Assembly (NCBI GenBank): GCA_033398695.1
Contig: CM065804.1
Coordinates: 48,329,501 to 48,393,500, forward strand
Reading direction: 5' to 3'
Length of the DNA: 64,000 nt
Source of the DNA: Orobanche coerulescens
Taxonomy: Eukaryota > Streptophyta > Magnoliopsida > Lamiales > Orobanchaceae
The first letter of the stretch is position 1; the number at the start of each line of letters is the position of its first letter. The notes under the pieces were generated by a model. The model did no database searches. It worked only from the letters and a program-made list of their open reading frames with translations, and was not told the DNA's origin. A program made the position numbers and the translations under genes. Of the stretch, positions 22,471 to 33,474 are shown piece by piece.

Positions 22471-22599
22471 AAATGCATCTCTTCTTCGATCCCTGTATAA
22501 GTTTCTTCCTTCTCGGGATACGTAGATGGAGAGATTCCAGTTCTCTGGGTGGGTTGGCCATTCACCCTTTTAGATTTTTGATATCAGCTTGATCTGGAG

Positions 22600-25553
22600 T
22601 GGGAGCTTTGCTTCTGCTTGAAGCCTCGAGAACTTTTTGGTGGTATCCTACAACTTCTTAAATTGATTGAACATGGACGATTCCCTTACGAGAACACAGA
22701 AGTATCTCATAAGTTCATTTTGTTTCCATGCCTTCAACCCTTCAGTTGTTGGTTGTCTATCTGTCGGGAGTCTGGTTTCTGCAGGCTTCCGCACACTGTT
22801 CTTTCAAGGGAAGTTAAGATCCGGGAACTCGTGACGAGAACCAGAAACCCTGTATCATTTGGCTTCTTGACCTAGCTCGGGTCGGGAAAGTCTTATGATC
22901 GTTGATGCAACATTGTTGTCTATAATGTCTTCCATCTTATTTTCTATCTCCAGACGCCATCTCCTACCAGCCTCTCACGCCTCTTCCCCCTTTTTGGCAT
23001 TATCATGATCAGATACATTGCCGTGAATATCCCGAAGAGTATCCAATGACTCAGTCTGCTTGGTTTTCAGTTATGTGATGTAATCCACCAGACTTGCAAC
23101 CACTATTGTAAGTTCATTGATCTTTTGACTATGAGCAGTTAGTTTTGATCTAGTGAATTTGAGGGCATCTACGTTCTTGGCCTCCGTTACTCACATCTTT
23201 TCTTGTTGTTGTTTCAGGATGAACTCCTGATGCTGCTTCAATTGGTTAAGGGCTTGCATAATGCATTGGGCATGAGGCAGAAAGCTACTTCCACATCGTG
23301 TGTGGCCCTTTGCAGCTTCAGAAGCTCATCCTTAGCAGTTTCTCTCATCCAATCGATCTCCTTACCGACATTGTACAGGGCTTTGACAGCATCTTGTAAG
23401 AAGGCAGTTTCGCAACTGATTACTTGTAGCTGTTCGATGCGGGCTTTTGTGCAGGGAGAGTTAGGGTGATCGAGCTTGGAATCAGGTGACCTTCCAAGAT
23501 GTTTAAGTATGACATGACGAAGCCTTTGAGGTTCTTCATCAGTAAGGAAATCCTCTTCTGATCCGGATGGGGATCCTATAGGGAGAGGAGTAGATACATT
23601 GCGGGGGACCTCGGATGGATCCGCTTGATGTGTTGTTGGAGAGATAGAGGGGATTGATTCCTCTTCTCTATTAGATTCTGCAGCCTGGGGTATAGGAGGG
23701 ACTGGGTCCTCCTGTAGGCTCTCCGTGACCTCCTAGTCCTTAGGAGGGACTGAATCATCCTGTTGGATGGCACGAGTCTCATCGGCTCCAGTTGGAGGGA
23801 CTGATTCCTCCTGTAAGGGGGATGATGATGGTGGTTCATCAGAAGTCCCTTAGCCATCAGTGGCCTTGGACTGAGTAAAGTCTTTTCACGAGCATCCTCA
23901 TGGCTCATCATCAAACCTATTTGTTGGCATCATCTTATCTATTTGAGTCAGAGTGATGGCTGGGGCTCCGTGGCTTATCGGAGGACTGTGACTTCCCTTT
24001 CAGTTGGGTCTTTTATTTTGCCACAAAATAAGAGGTGGTCAGTTCATGGCAAAAGGGATCATCCCATCTAATCAAGACTTCGGCAATCTAGGTGTCCATG
24101 ACTTCCAGAACGAATAGCTATGCCTCTTTCCAGTCTTCACAATTGTATAAGGAGTTGTATGGAGTGACCCTCTATGACTTCCTTATCTTGAAGCGATCAA
24201 ATGTTTCTTCAATTTGGACCTGGGGGAGAGTGTCATTTATGATGTTTGTGGCGGAGGGACTCCGAACAGCAGAGGGTTCCCTTGTCCAATTTGGATTCTC
24301 TATAGGTAAGGGAGCCTTTTGAGAACCGAGATCCCTGACAGGGGGATGCCCTGTCGGGAGAGGTACTCCTTATAGGTGTGGGGACCCTGTTTGGAGTGGT
24401 GATTGTCGGCTCCAAAGGGAAGCCGATTTACCTGTTTCTTTCTGCAAACATCTGGTCATCAGTCATAGCCATTATAGGCTCAGGATCTGTTGTGGGAGCA
24501 GCCAGAGTTTCTTCCGTAGGGGTTGCGCCGCATGGGATAACTACTACGGCAGGTGCAGTAGGTGGAAATGCCTCATTAGCCGCTATAGACACCTGGTTTC
24601 TCTAGGAACAGTTTCCATCTTTGAAGGCCTCTTTGTCTTCTGCTTCTACTTCTTTCCTTGATAGTTTCAGGAGAGCTATTGTCGGGAGCATTTGTTTTCT
24701 TGTTGACAGCCTTCTTCTTGTTGTCAATGGATTTGGATTTGGTCAGGAAATCTGCGATGTCCCAAGGATCACTTGATATCGGGAGGGAGAATGGGCTTGG
24801 CCTGCTTGCGAGAAGTGGTGCCTTATTGAAAACAGATGACTTGGAGCCATTGAGAAACTTCCCAACGAGGATCTTTTTGGCGTTTGCTGACTGCTGTATG
24901 CCACGGCTAGATTCTGGCTTCGACGCTTCCCCCTGAAGCCGTTCTAAAATGATCTGGCACCAGTTAACCTTCTCTTAGGTCATGATGGACACCATCATCC
25001 GGAATCTTAAACTTGTGCATATTTCGAACGCTAGAGTCCGATTTTCAACAACTGTGAAGCAAAAGTCATGCAGGTACAAATAAGGCAGGGTAAGTTCTTT
25101 TTATGGCAGGAGAGATGAACTTGTGAAGGCTGAGAGTTCCCAGTGAACAGATTTTAATAGGCCATTAGTGGGTCATCTGACCCAAATGATTCCAGTTCTT
25201 CCAATGTCAACCCTTTGGAGGGCAGCCTGTACAGACGCTCAAGGAGTTCCCAGTTAATGGATTCTCCTTTTAGTGCACAATGCTGATGATAGCAGTGACA
25301 TCAGAGCCTTTCTTATCTGAAGCATACAAAAACTCCGCGTCAACATAAAATTCTCATCGTAGTTCTCAGGATGCAAACTACCCAATTGGTAGAGACCAGT
25401 TTTATTCACACAGGACATGACTTTGTTCATCCCGGCCATGTACTCATCCTCTAAAATGATACGCTCTTACAGAACTGAGCGAGCAAAGATTCATCCGTCA
25501 ATGAATATGTCCTTCTTCTTCACTGAAAGAGATGAAATCTGGGAAGAAGACAT
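22600..25553 (-). pseudogene. Sire1 envelope-like frame, decayed
   Basis: Sireviruses often carry an extra frame downstream of pol with coiled-coil segments, called envelope-like. Here a minus-strand ATG at 25553 starts MSSSQISSLSVKKKD. The reading continues in shifting frames through EYMAGMNKVMSCVNKTGLYQL (near 25430), a lysine-rich ADFLTKSKSIDNKKK (near 24740), a proline/serine-rich stretch with repeated SVPP/DPVPP blocks (23600-23850), and long alpha-helical, glutamate- and lysine-rich parts (23000-23480). No single frame is intact and function is unknown. The assignment rests on position and composition, not on a catalytic motif. Confidence 0.5.
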
Positions 25554-26311
25554 ATTCGCATGAATGTATAGATAGTACGTTCATAAGCTTTTAGAGTATG
25601 TAGGTTGTATGGTGTAGACTCGATAATTATGTAGAAAGCGTAAAGAGTTTGTCGATCAGCATACTGGCCCTTTTATAGTGTGTAGGGAAGCTAGGTTATA
25701 GTGAACGATCAGATTTAAGGTATGGGAACCGTCTTTGAATGAACGTACATGATGGATTTAGATGTAACTGGTATGTCTAATCCGTCAGGTTTTGAAATTA
25801 ATGATCGGTCCCACTTCTGTCACAGTTCAACTTCCACTATTATCCGATACGGCGGTTTGAATTTTGAAATTGCGGTTTTTCAGGGATTAAAGTCCAAGTG
25901 TCTCTCCAGTATTGAGAGATAAATAGTTTTAAATTCAGACATGCACGTGGACTAAGAACTGTTTGTACGGGTTCAAGAGTATGAATTTAGATACACTTAA
26001 AATATTAATTGATGTGATGTATCCACGAACTACAGTGTATGTGTTGTATCTGTGAAAATACAGCGTTCCCCCTTAAGAGGTACATATGTGATTCAATTCT
26101 TATAGTAAATTTGGATTAACACTGTATTATTGGGTCATACTGTATTCCCCCATAATTAATGCACATGTCATATGTAGGAAGGTAATAATGCCTTCTTCTT
26201 CCCACAGTAAGGATATAACTTGGAGTTCTGAGTGTACATTTAATTAAAGTGGATAATGAATTCATGAGTCTTACAGCATTTCCCCTTAATTGTTGAGTAA
26301 AATGTAAAAAC
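25554..26311 (-). other. Sire1 pol to env-like spacer
   Basis: About 750 bases between the pol stop and the env-like start on the minus strand. AT-rich, with a few short pyrimidine or purine tracts (for example plus-strand ttccccctta near 26290). No coding seen. Confidence 0.5.
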
Positions 26312-26463
26312 TTACAGGGAGTCGACATGTAGCATTCTCAATTCTTGGCGAAGCATGCATAATCTGGTGGTGCTAAGATGTTTTGAAAAGATGTCGGCTA
26401 ACTGGATATCTATATGAATCTCCTCGATCCAAACATCTTTATTCTCAACCTGATTCTGAATGA
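26312..26463 (-). pseudogene. Sire1 pol C-terminus (RNase H end)
   Basis: On the minus strand the reading NQVENKDVWIEEIHIDIQLA, then DIFSKHLSTTRL, ends at a TAA at 26312. It is the last part of a Ty1/copia RNase H domain (QLADIFTKPL-type block). It joins the segment at 27884-28312 in frame once CACTA-1 and one TSD copy are removed. Confidence 0.8.
26461..26463. repeat. CACTA-1 target-site duplication
   Basis: tga before CACTACC and again after GGTAGTG (27881-27883). Three bases is the usual length for CACTA (CMC) elements, and the RNase H reading frame confirms the boundary. Confidence 0.85.
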
Positions 26464-27880
26464 CACTACCAAAATCGGGGGTTTAGCCGACGACTCTAAG
26501 TCGTCGGCTAAAGGTCAAAGTCGTCGGCTAAAAAACCGTCGGCCGATATTCGTCGGCCAAGGTTTAGCCGACGACTTTTTTGGTAGTCTTCGGCTAAAGT
26601 TTGAGGTTTAGCCGACGACTTTACAAATGTCGTCGGCTAAAGTTTTTTCAAAAAAAAAAAGTAATATACTTTAGCCGACGACTTTGTTAAATGTCGTCGG
26701 CTAAAGTTTTTCAAAAAAAAAAAGTAATATACTTTAGCCGACGACTTTGTTTAGCCGACGACATTTAACAAAGTCGTCGGCTAAAACATTTTTTTAAAAA
26801 AAATTCAGATTTTGGGAATAATTTATAGTCAACACAATACACCAACTAATAAATTAGCGAAAAAATACGTAACAATTCAACACAAATACATAACACATAT
26901 ACAATACACCAATTAATATCACAACATACCAACAATACATCCAATTCAACACAATACACCAATTAATAACACAATACACCAACAATACATCAAACAAATA
27001 CAATAAATTCATCAAACAAATGAAAACTAAATACACAAAAATCTAAAAACTAAATAAAACCTAACCTAATAAACTAAAAAAATAATAAAAACTACATGAA
27101 AAACAACATAATTACAGATAAAATTAATACACTAAAAATACACAAAAAAACGGGTTGCCTGTGCGGAGGTCGGGCGGCGGGCAGACGGTCGAGCGGCGGT
27201 GTTCCGGAGGGTGGGTGACGGGCGGTCTGGTGTCGCCGGGCGGCTGACGGGTGGGTGGGGGAATAAAAAAAGAAGAAAAGGAAGAAGAAAGAAGAGAAGA
27301 GGGTATAAACCATTACATTATTATTTTTTTTTTCGAAGGAGTTTAGCCGACGACCTAGATCTAGGTCGTCGGCTAAAGTATATTATTTTTTTTTTTAAAA
27401 AAAGGGTTTAGCCGACGACCTAGATCTAGGTCGTCGGCTAAACCATTACATTATTATTTTTTTTAGGAAGGAGTTTATCCGACGACCTAGACCTAGGTCG
27501 TCGGCTAAAGTATATTATTTTTTTAAAAAGGGTTTAGCCGACGACCTAGATCTAGGTCGTCGGCTAAACCATTACATTATTATTTTTTTTTTCGGAAAGA
27601 GTTTAGCCGACGACCTAGATCTAGGTCGTCGGCTAAAGTATATTATTTTTTTTTCTTTTCGGTCGGCTAAACGTTGTCACGGTCGTCGGCTAAACCTCCT
27701 TAATATAGCCGACGACTATTTCGAACTTTAGCCGACGACTTGGTGGAGGTCGTCGGCTAAAACCCTTTAGCCGACGGTATTTCGAGTCGTCGGCTAAAGT
27801 GCGAAGTTTAGCCGACGACACTTTATAGTCGTCGGCCGTTTTTTTTCGGGTCGTCGGCTAAAGTACTTTTTTTGGTAGTG
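26464..27880. mobile_element. CACTA-1: non-autonomous CACTA element
   Basis: 1417 bp with inverted termini CACTACCAAAA and TTTTGGTAGTG and a 3-bp duplication tga. The ends are packed with TTTAGCCGACGAC motifs in both orientations, the subterminal repeats typical of CACTA elements, where TnpA-like proteins bind in well-studied relatives. There is no transposase frame. The middle (26820-27120) is AT-rich with short acaatacaccaa repeats, followed by a GC-rich patch (27150-27260). Confidence 0.88.
27342..27637. repeat. Array of five 36-bp palindromes in CACTA-1
   Basis: Near-perfect palindromes at 27342, 27407, 27474, 27533 and 27602, each two inverted copies of TTTAGCCGACGACCTAGA. They are separated by two alternating AT-rich spacers (tatattatttttt and ccattacattatta types). 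RNA across this region would fold into serial hairpins. Confidence 0.9.
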
Positions 27881-27883
27881 TGA

Positions 27884-28312
27884 AATGATGCTTTATATAA
27901 ATATGCTTAGTCCGCGAGTGCAATACAGGATTATCCATGATGGCAATTGCACTCGTGTTATCGCACATGATTGGGTTATCTCTTGTATTGATGCCATAGT
28001 CTTGTAACTAATGTTGCATCCAGAGAATCTGCATAAAGCCACTTTCAGCAGCATAGTATTCCGATTCAGATGTAGAAGCGAGTTGGCCAATTGTTTCTTA
28101 CTAAACCATGATACATGTATTCGTCTAAGGAAGTGACAAGTCCCACTCGTACGCTTCATATCCAACTGACAGCCTCCAAGATCCGAGTCGTTGTAGCCTC
28201 CCAAACCGAATCCTCTTTTCTTAGGTACCACAATCCTACATCTATTGTTCCTTTTATGTACTTAAGGATTCATTTGACTGTGGTGAAGTGTGACTCTTTA
28301 GGTGCTACCCGC
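27884..28312 (-). pseudogene. Sire1 RNase H domain
   Basis: On the minus strand the reading starts APKESHFTTVK (from about 28310) and IKGTIDVGLWY (near 28265). It continues with GGYNDSDLGGCQLDMKRTSG (near 28200), CHFL, then a frameshifted FSKKQLANS and a segment ending [19 protein letters not shown] at the CACTA-1 border. These are the standard blocks of a copia RNase H, which removes genomic RNA during reverse transcription. Frameshifts inactivate it. Its upstream RT lies at 58024-59178, beyond Tat2. Confidence 0.82.
28308..28312. repeat. Tat2 target-site duplication, left
   Basis: cccgc here and cctgc at 58024-58028. The single difference is a C/T change at a CG, a likely deamination. Confidence 0.65.
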
Positions 28313-29243
28313 TGTTGTGTCGCGATTAACACATCCTGACGGCGATCGTCATAAGGGCTGAGCGACCGAGTCAGCGTCAAATGAACTAAGGCAACTTGCC
28401 AAGCGAAGAGTCCAGACCGAGTTCAGGTACCGAGCGATCGATGTCCGGGACGACCGCCTCTTGACACCTAGCGATCGACTCTGGTGCCCGAGCAAGGATG
28501 ACCGTCCTATGCCACGTATAAGGCCATCATCCGTCGTATCTACCAAGACCAGATCTCGGAGTAAAGGCCCACGTGCAGATCCGGAAAAGGCGCCGTAGGA
28601 AAAGGCCTTTGACTCCAGCCCATCAACAGCTGTCAACGACAAGGACAAACCTCATCTACCGACAGACCCGCCGAAAGGTCCAAAGTGGACCTCCCAAGAC
28701 AGCGATGTAAGGCACATGGCATTTTCTCACTGGTTCGCACAGCTGGCTGTCAGTAGCAGCCGCGGACTTTAAGGGAACCGACCCACGTGCTGAGACGATC
28801 GCCCGCTTATTGTAATGCGAGAAAGGCGATCGCCCGCTCGGGATCAAGACATCCCAGCTACCTCCTCTTCTATAAATAGAAGACTTCCTGCACTTAGAAA
28901 TCTCTCGACTTTTCTCTTGACTGTCTAGGATTTCTCTATCAGAACCTCTTAACCAAAAGACGGTCGGCAGAAGCGAGAACTCCCTACAGTTCAAGAACTC
29001 ACAAAATAGCACTCAAGAGCTAGATAACTAGGGTCTTTACACTCATTGTAATTGTACTCTAATATTAATATTTGTATTCCCAATTATTCGTATTAATAAT
29101 ATCTCACGAGAGCATTCAACCCCAGGACTAACAACCCCGGCAAATCTTGTGTTATTTACTTCCCCACAGACGTGCTCTCGCATTTTGTTTGTTACTCGTC
29201 CATTCCAGCATATCATCTCCGGATAATATTTTGGGTAACAACA
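28313..29243 (+). repeat. Tat2 5' LTR
   Basis: 931 bp, TGTTGTGTCGCG to GGGTAACAACA, with a TATAAATAG box at 28871-28879. Followed by attggcgctagaggaagg, the candidate PBS. Confidence 0.9.
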
Positions 29244-29372
29244 ATTGGCGCTAGAGGAAGGGGGCTATCTACCTTCATTTTCATTCCGACCATTTCGAAG
29301 AACACTCACTGTTCTCCGGAGCATATACTTGAAGAAACACTCACTGTTCTTCAAAGAAAACCCTTCAGAATC

Positions 29373-29504
29373 ATGACATCTGCCACCACATCGAAGCGAG
29401 CCACTCTCCGATATACCGGACACCTTATTCCGGCTCAATCCGATCCCCAACCTACGGCGGAGGGTAGCCGCGGCAACGCGAGACTCTCGATCCCGCCCCC
29501 GAGG
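29373..29504 (+). pseudogene. Tat2 gag, 5' part
   Basis: Starts at ATG 29373 (MTSATTSKRATL) and is open to the Tekay dimer insertion at 29505, in the codon series ending PPPR. The frame continues at 46388 after the dimer and one cgagg copy are removed. It reads through the stop present in Tat1 near 20522. Confidence 0.78.
29500..29504. repeat. Tekay dimer target-site duplication, left
   Basis: cgagg, repeated at 46383-46387 right after the last LTR. Perfect match; confirms that the whole LTR-body-LTR-body-LTR array sits at one insertion site. Confidence 0.88.
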
Positions 29505-29838
29505 TGTAACACCCCCGATATATTCGGGTATATTACAGCGCCGTAAATCCTTTACATAAGGATTTACAAGGCTGAAGAATTGAACAAGTATAAAAGGATA
29601 CTGACGAATAGAAATAACGGAATTACAGTACATCAATTCTGACCAAATACATAAATAGTACAATTGTTCAACAGAACTCAATAATACATCACCAAATTCA
29701 AAACATCACAAACGACTTCGTACTCGAGTACTTATTGAAATAACGAATAAACAACAGATAAATAAACCCAGTCGGGACATCACTCTGCACCCTCGTCGTC
29801 ATACAGTTCCAGTGGTTGTTTCCCCGCTCTCCTGGATC

Positions 29839-30245
29839 CTGAACACAAACAAAATGTTCACCCCCGAAGGGGTTAGCACAACGATGCTAGTACAAGTACC
29901 ACAACATATTATTCATAACTCACGAAGAATAATAATAACGTAAACGACAACATACCAACGAGTCTTCTCCTACGAGAAACTCAAACATAACATACACAAC
30001 TGATAATCACAACATGATATCAATACATACACATGGTAATTCCATCGATCCAGCGTTCACTGCCTAGAACCCACGATGATCCCGTCAGACCAACCCGTGG
30101 TGGAAAAACCCGTCCGATGATCCAGTATGACGCTAGCATAGATCCCCGATGATCCGTCGGACCAACACGAGGTGGACACACAATAACGACATACATGCAC
30201 GACAATATGTATAACAACAATACATAAAACAATTAAGGTACTTGC
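29839..30245 (-). other. Candidate GC-AG intron, Tekay LTR 1
   Basis: Minus-strand donor TCGAG|GCAAGTACC, branch-like GCTAACCCC (A at 29873), acceptor TGTGTTCAG|GATCC; 407 nt. The same sites occur in LTR 2 (37507 to 37100, 408 nt) and LTR 3 (44748 to 44342, 407 nt). Confidence 0.5.
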
Positions 30246-30429
30246 CTCGATTTGAAGACAATAACAATACTTCCACGAAAATGAACACTCGAAGATCGTC
30301 CTCCTCAATCAATCACGTAACGAGACCAAACCTTAACAAAAGAAAAGATATAGGATTTATCTCACGTCGTATGAATGTTTAACAATTCGATTCATGGCCA
30401 AAAATTCATAAACCGTAATGCCCGAATAG

Positions 30430-30660
30430 CTTAGCGCACGCTAAGTACTCTGTGTAGCGTGCGTTACGTGCGCCCGATAACGCACGCAAACAACAAAGCC
30501 TAGCGCACGCTAACGATGTATGGTCGGTACTTCACGACCGGCCAATCGACTTCGTCGATGGTCTAGCGTGCGTTACGTACCAAACGTAGCGCACGCTAAC
30601 TACGCTCGATAGCGCACGTTAAATTGCATAGCATAGCGTGCGCTATTATGCCGCGGCGAT
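30430..30660 (-). promoter_or_regulatory. Leader motif array, Tekay LTR 1
   Basis: About eight TAGCGCACGCTA-type near-palindromes downstream of the TATA box, in the predicted first exon. Equivalents lie at 37690-37915 and 44930-45150. Confidence 0.5.
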
Positions 30661-31460
30661 TCTTCTTGGGCGATGGCTATTCTTGCCATGAATGAAACAA
30701 TGAAATTCTTCGTGATAATTCATGTTACTTCCATGAATACCAAGTTCATACCCTTATGAATGATCTCCAGGATAATATCAATTTCAAGATGCAAATATAC
30801 GTATAATCATCATGACACCATAATCCATCTTGATTACAATTTCTCATGCAAGGTTGGTGATCTCCGGTTGATGTATTAGGTTCTACTATCATTATACATA
30901 TTCAGACTTCATCTCGAGGTGAACTAACAATTCCGACTTATACGAAAGAATATTTCCTAAGATGATTCTTCCTTTAAGTTCTTATAACATCTTTTCCAAA
31001 TCATGATCATAAAGATGACATAAATCATACGGATTGTTAACTTCCGAATATTTCTCTCATCATTTGAAGTACTAAGATTCCAACTTCAAGGTTCCAACAA
31101 TAATATCGTAATTGTAGACATCCCAATCTTCTAAACATGATGTTGTTGAAATAATTCACTAATGAAATTCAATATCTCGTTAACACGATCATCATATCCA
31201 TTGGAAATCCAAATCTAAGGCGGTGATAGGTTGAACATACCTTAATATGACGAAATCAACGAACCGTAAGGTAGAATCCAACTCCGATTGGTTGTATGCC
31301 TTTCCAAGGTGCTATTCCACTTCCATGAACATTCCACGTGATAACCAATGTATAAACATCAACAATATGTGTTCTAAGTGTATAGGAGTATTACTACAAC
31401 TCTCGAACTCTCAAGATTGAGGAAAGTGCGAAAGAAATGCAAGCCAACACGGTTGATGTC

Positions 31461-31705
31461 CCATTTATAATATTACGCAATTTTGACAAGTTAGCGCACG
31501 CTACTAAGCATCCCTTAGCGTGCGCTAATAATGGTTGACTTAATTTGTCCGGGTGCGTCGGGAATCTTATCCGGACCCATGTCCCGGGCGCATGAGCTAG
31601 CCGTCGCTCAATAATTGAGTCCTTAGCGCACGTTACTCATAACTGCATAGCGTGCGCTACTAATGGCCCGATAGCGCGCGTTAAGATACGTTCTTAGCGT
31701 GCGCT
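31461..31705 (-). promoter_or_regulatory. Upstream motif array and TATA box, Tekay LTR 1
   Basis: Six or so TAGCGCACGCTA-type motifs (31490-31705) just upstream, on the minus strand, of TATAAATGG (31461-31469). Equivalents: 38730-38985 in LTR 2 and 45971-46225 in LTR 3. Confidence 0.58.
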
Positions 31706-31862
31706 ATCACGAAGTTGCTTGAACAATTTTGCAAGTTTCTATACTTATGCATAATGATATTAATGCACTAAATATCATTCTCCAATAACCAAAATCACCA
31801 ATCCAAAATAATACATGGTTTGAATACAGATGAAATACACTGTAATAAATCCGGATATTACA

Positions 31863-31905
31863 TACTCTCCTACTAAAAAGGAGTTTCGTCCCGAAACTCA
31901 AGACG
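31863..31905 (-). other. Tekay body 1 polypurine end
   Basis: On the minus strand GAGTTTCGGGACGAAAC is followed by a purine-rich AGGAGAGTA just before LTR 1. The same is at 39139-39180 in body 2. Confidence 0.65.
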
Positions 31906-33470
31906 AAAATAACTCGGGATATCTAGACTTCATATCAGCTTCCGTTTCCCAGGTGGCTTCTTCCGTTCCATGACGTGACCATTGAACTTTGACCAAAACG
32001 ATTGACTTGTTCCTCAGTTGCTTAACTCGACTCTCGAGTATCTTGACTGGTCTTTCTTCAAACGTCCCATCCTGTTCGACTTCGATCTCGCCGAAATCAA
32101 TGATATGACTGGGATCTGGTATATATCTCCGTAACTGGGATACGTGGAACACGTTATGAACATGGCACAATGACGGCGGCAATGCTAATCTGTATGCCAA
32201 CTCCCCAACTCTCTCGAGGATCTCAAATGGTCCGATATATCTCGGACTCAGCTTTCCTTTCCTTCCGAAACGAAAGATTCCCTGGGTAGGAGAAACCTTC
32301 AAAAGTACATGGTCTCCAGTATTGAACTCCAATGGGCGACGACGTACGTCCGCATAGGATTTCTGGCGACTGCAGGCGGTCAGCGACCTTTCACGAATTA
32401 AGGCTATCTTCTCTCGAGTCTGCTCGATCAACTCAGTTACTGTTCGATCAAGTCCGATGAATCGTCCCGGATAGGGCGATCTGCATCTCCTTCCGTATAT
32501 TGCCTCAAACGGTGCCACCTTTATAGACGCATGCCAGCTATTGTTGTACGTAAATTCAATCAACGGTAGATGAACGTCCCAGTCGTTTGACCAATCTAAG
32601 GCACATGCCCTTAGCATGTCTTCCACCGTTTGTATAGTTCTCTCGGGTATCGTCGGCTGCGGGTGATAAGTCATCTTGAAGTTCAATTCGGTCCCCAAGG
32701 CCTTATGAATCGCTTTCCAAAAGTGAGACACAAAGCGGCCATCTCGATCGAAACAATGGTCTTCGGCGTACCATGCAATCGAACTATCTCCGAAATAAAG
32801 ACTCGTGCCAACCTCTCTGGTCCCCACGTATCCTTAATGCCTAGAAAATGAGCCGATTTGGTTAAACGATCAACTATCACCCAAATCATGTTCATTCCTG
32901 TCCTGGTTTTCGGCATATTAGTGATGAAGTCCATCGATATGTCCTCCCACTTCCATTCCGGAATCGGGAGCGGCTTCAACATTCCAGCAGGCCGTTGATG
33001 CTCGATCTTAACCTGCTGACAAGTCAAGCATTTCGAAACAGAGTCCGCTACGTCTTTCTTCATGTTGCCCCACCGAAGTTACGCTTCAAGTCCTTATACA
33101 TTTTACTGGTGCCCGGGTGGATAGAATAGGGCGAACTATGAGCTTCCTTCATAATCGTCTGTTTCAGAACATCAACATCGGGAACGCAGAGTCGGTTCTG
33201 AAATCTCAAAACTCCATCGTCATGAATTATGAATCCGGGGGCCTTTCCTTTGATTACTTCATCATGCAACCGAATCATCAGAGGATCATCTGCCTGTCTA
33301 GATTTGATTTCTTCGGTTAATGATGAAGTTATCTCCATCACGTACAGTTGTCCCTGGACTCTCTGTAACCACACTTCAATCCCTTCACGAATCATCTCTC
33401 GCTGAAGGCTAAGTTGGGAGGTCAGTGTCTCCAGCATCTGAATAGAGACAGGCTTGCGGCTAAGTGCATC
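31898..33470 (-). pseudogene. Tekay body 1 integrase with chromodomain
   Basis: Integrase inserts the cDNA; the C-terminal chromodomain is thought to steer chromoviruses to heterochromatin. Visible are the zinc-binding H-x-H region ([20 protein letters not shown]), CLTCQQVK cysteines (near 33020) and first catalytic Asp in SMDFITNMPK (near 32940). RDGRFVSHFWKA carries the second Asp (near 32730), and an E lies in TVEDMLRAC (near 32620). The GPFEILERVGELAYRLALPP block (near 32210) and chromodomain VKILESRVKQL...VKVQWSRHGTEEATWE (32050-31945) end at TGA 31898. A frameshift near 32750 breaks the core. Body 2 is intact at that position and differs by CAG versus CG, so the break may be a sequencing artefact. 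Confidence 0.85.
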
Positions 33471-33474
33471 GGCC

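Larger units (their letters stand above)
29505..31862 (-). repeat. Tekay LTR 1 (3'-most)
   Basis: 2358 bp. On the minus strand: TGTAATATCC start, upstream motif array (31490-31705), TATAAATGG box (31461-31469), second motif array in the leader (30430-30660), candidate GC-AG intron (30245 to 29839) and GGGGGTGTTACA end. Confidence 0.9.

Noticed and set aside
27150..27260. GC-rich patch in CACTA-1 as a possible host exon
   Set aside because: No splice sites or conserved reading; biased Arg/Gly/Pro composition only.
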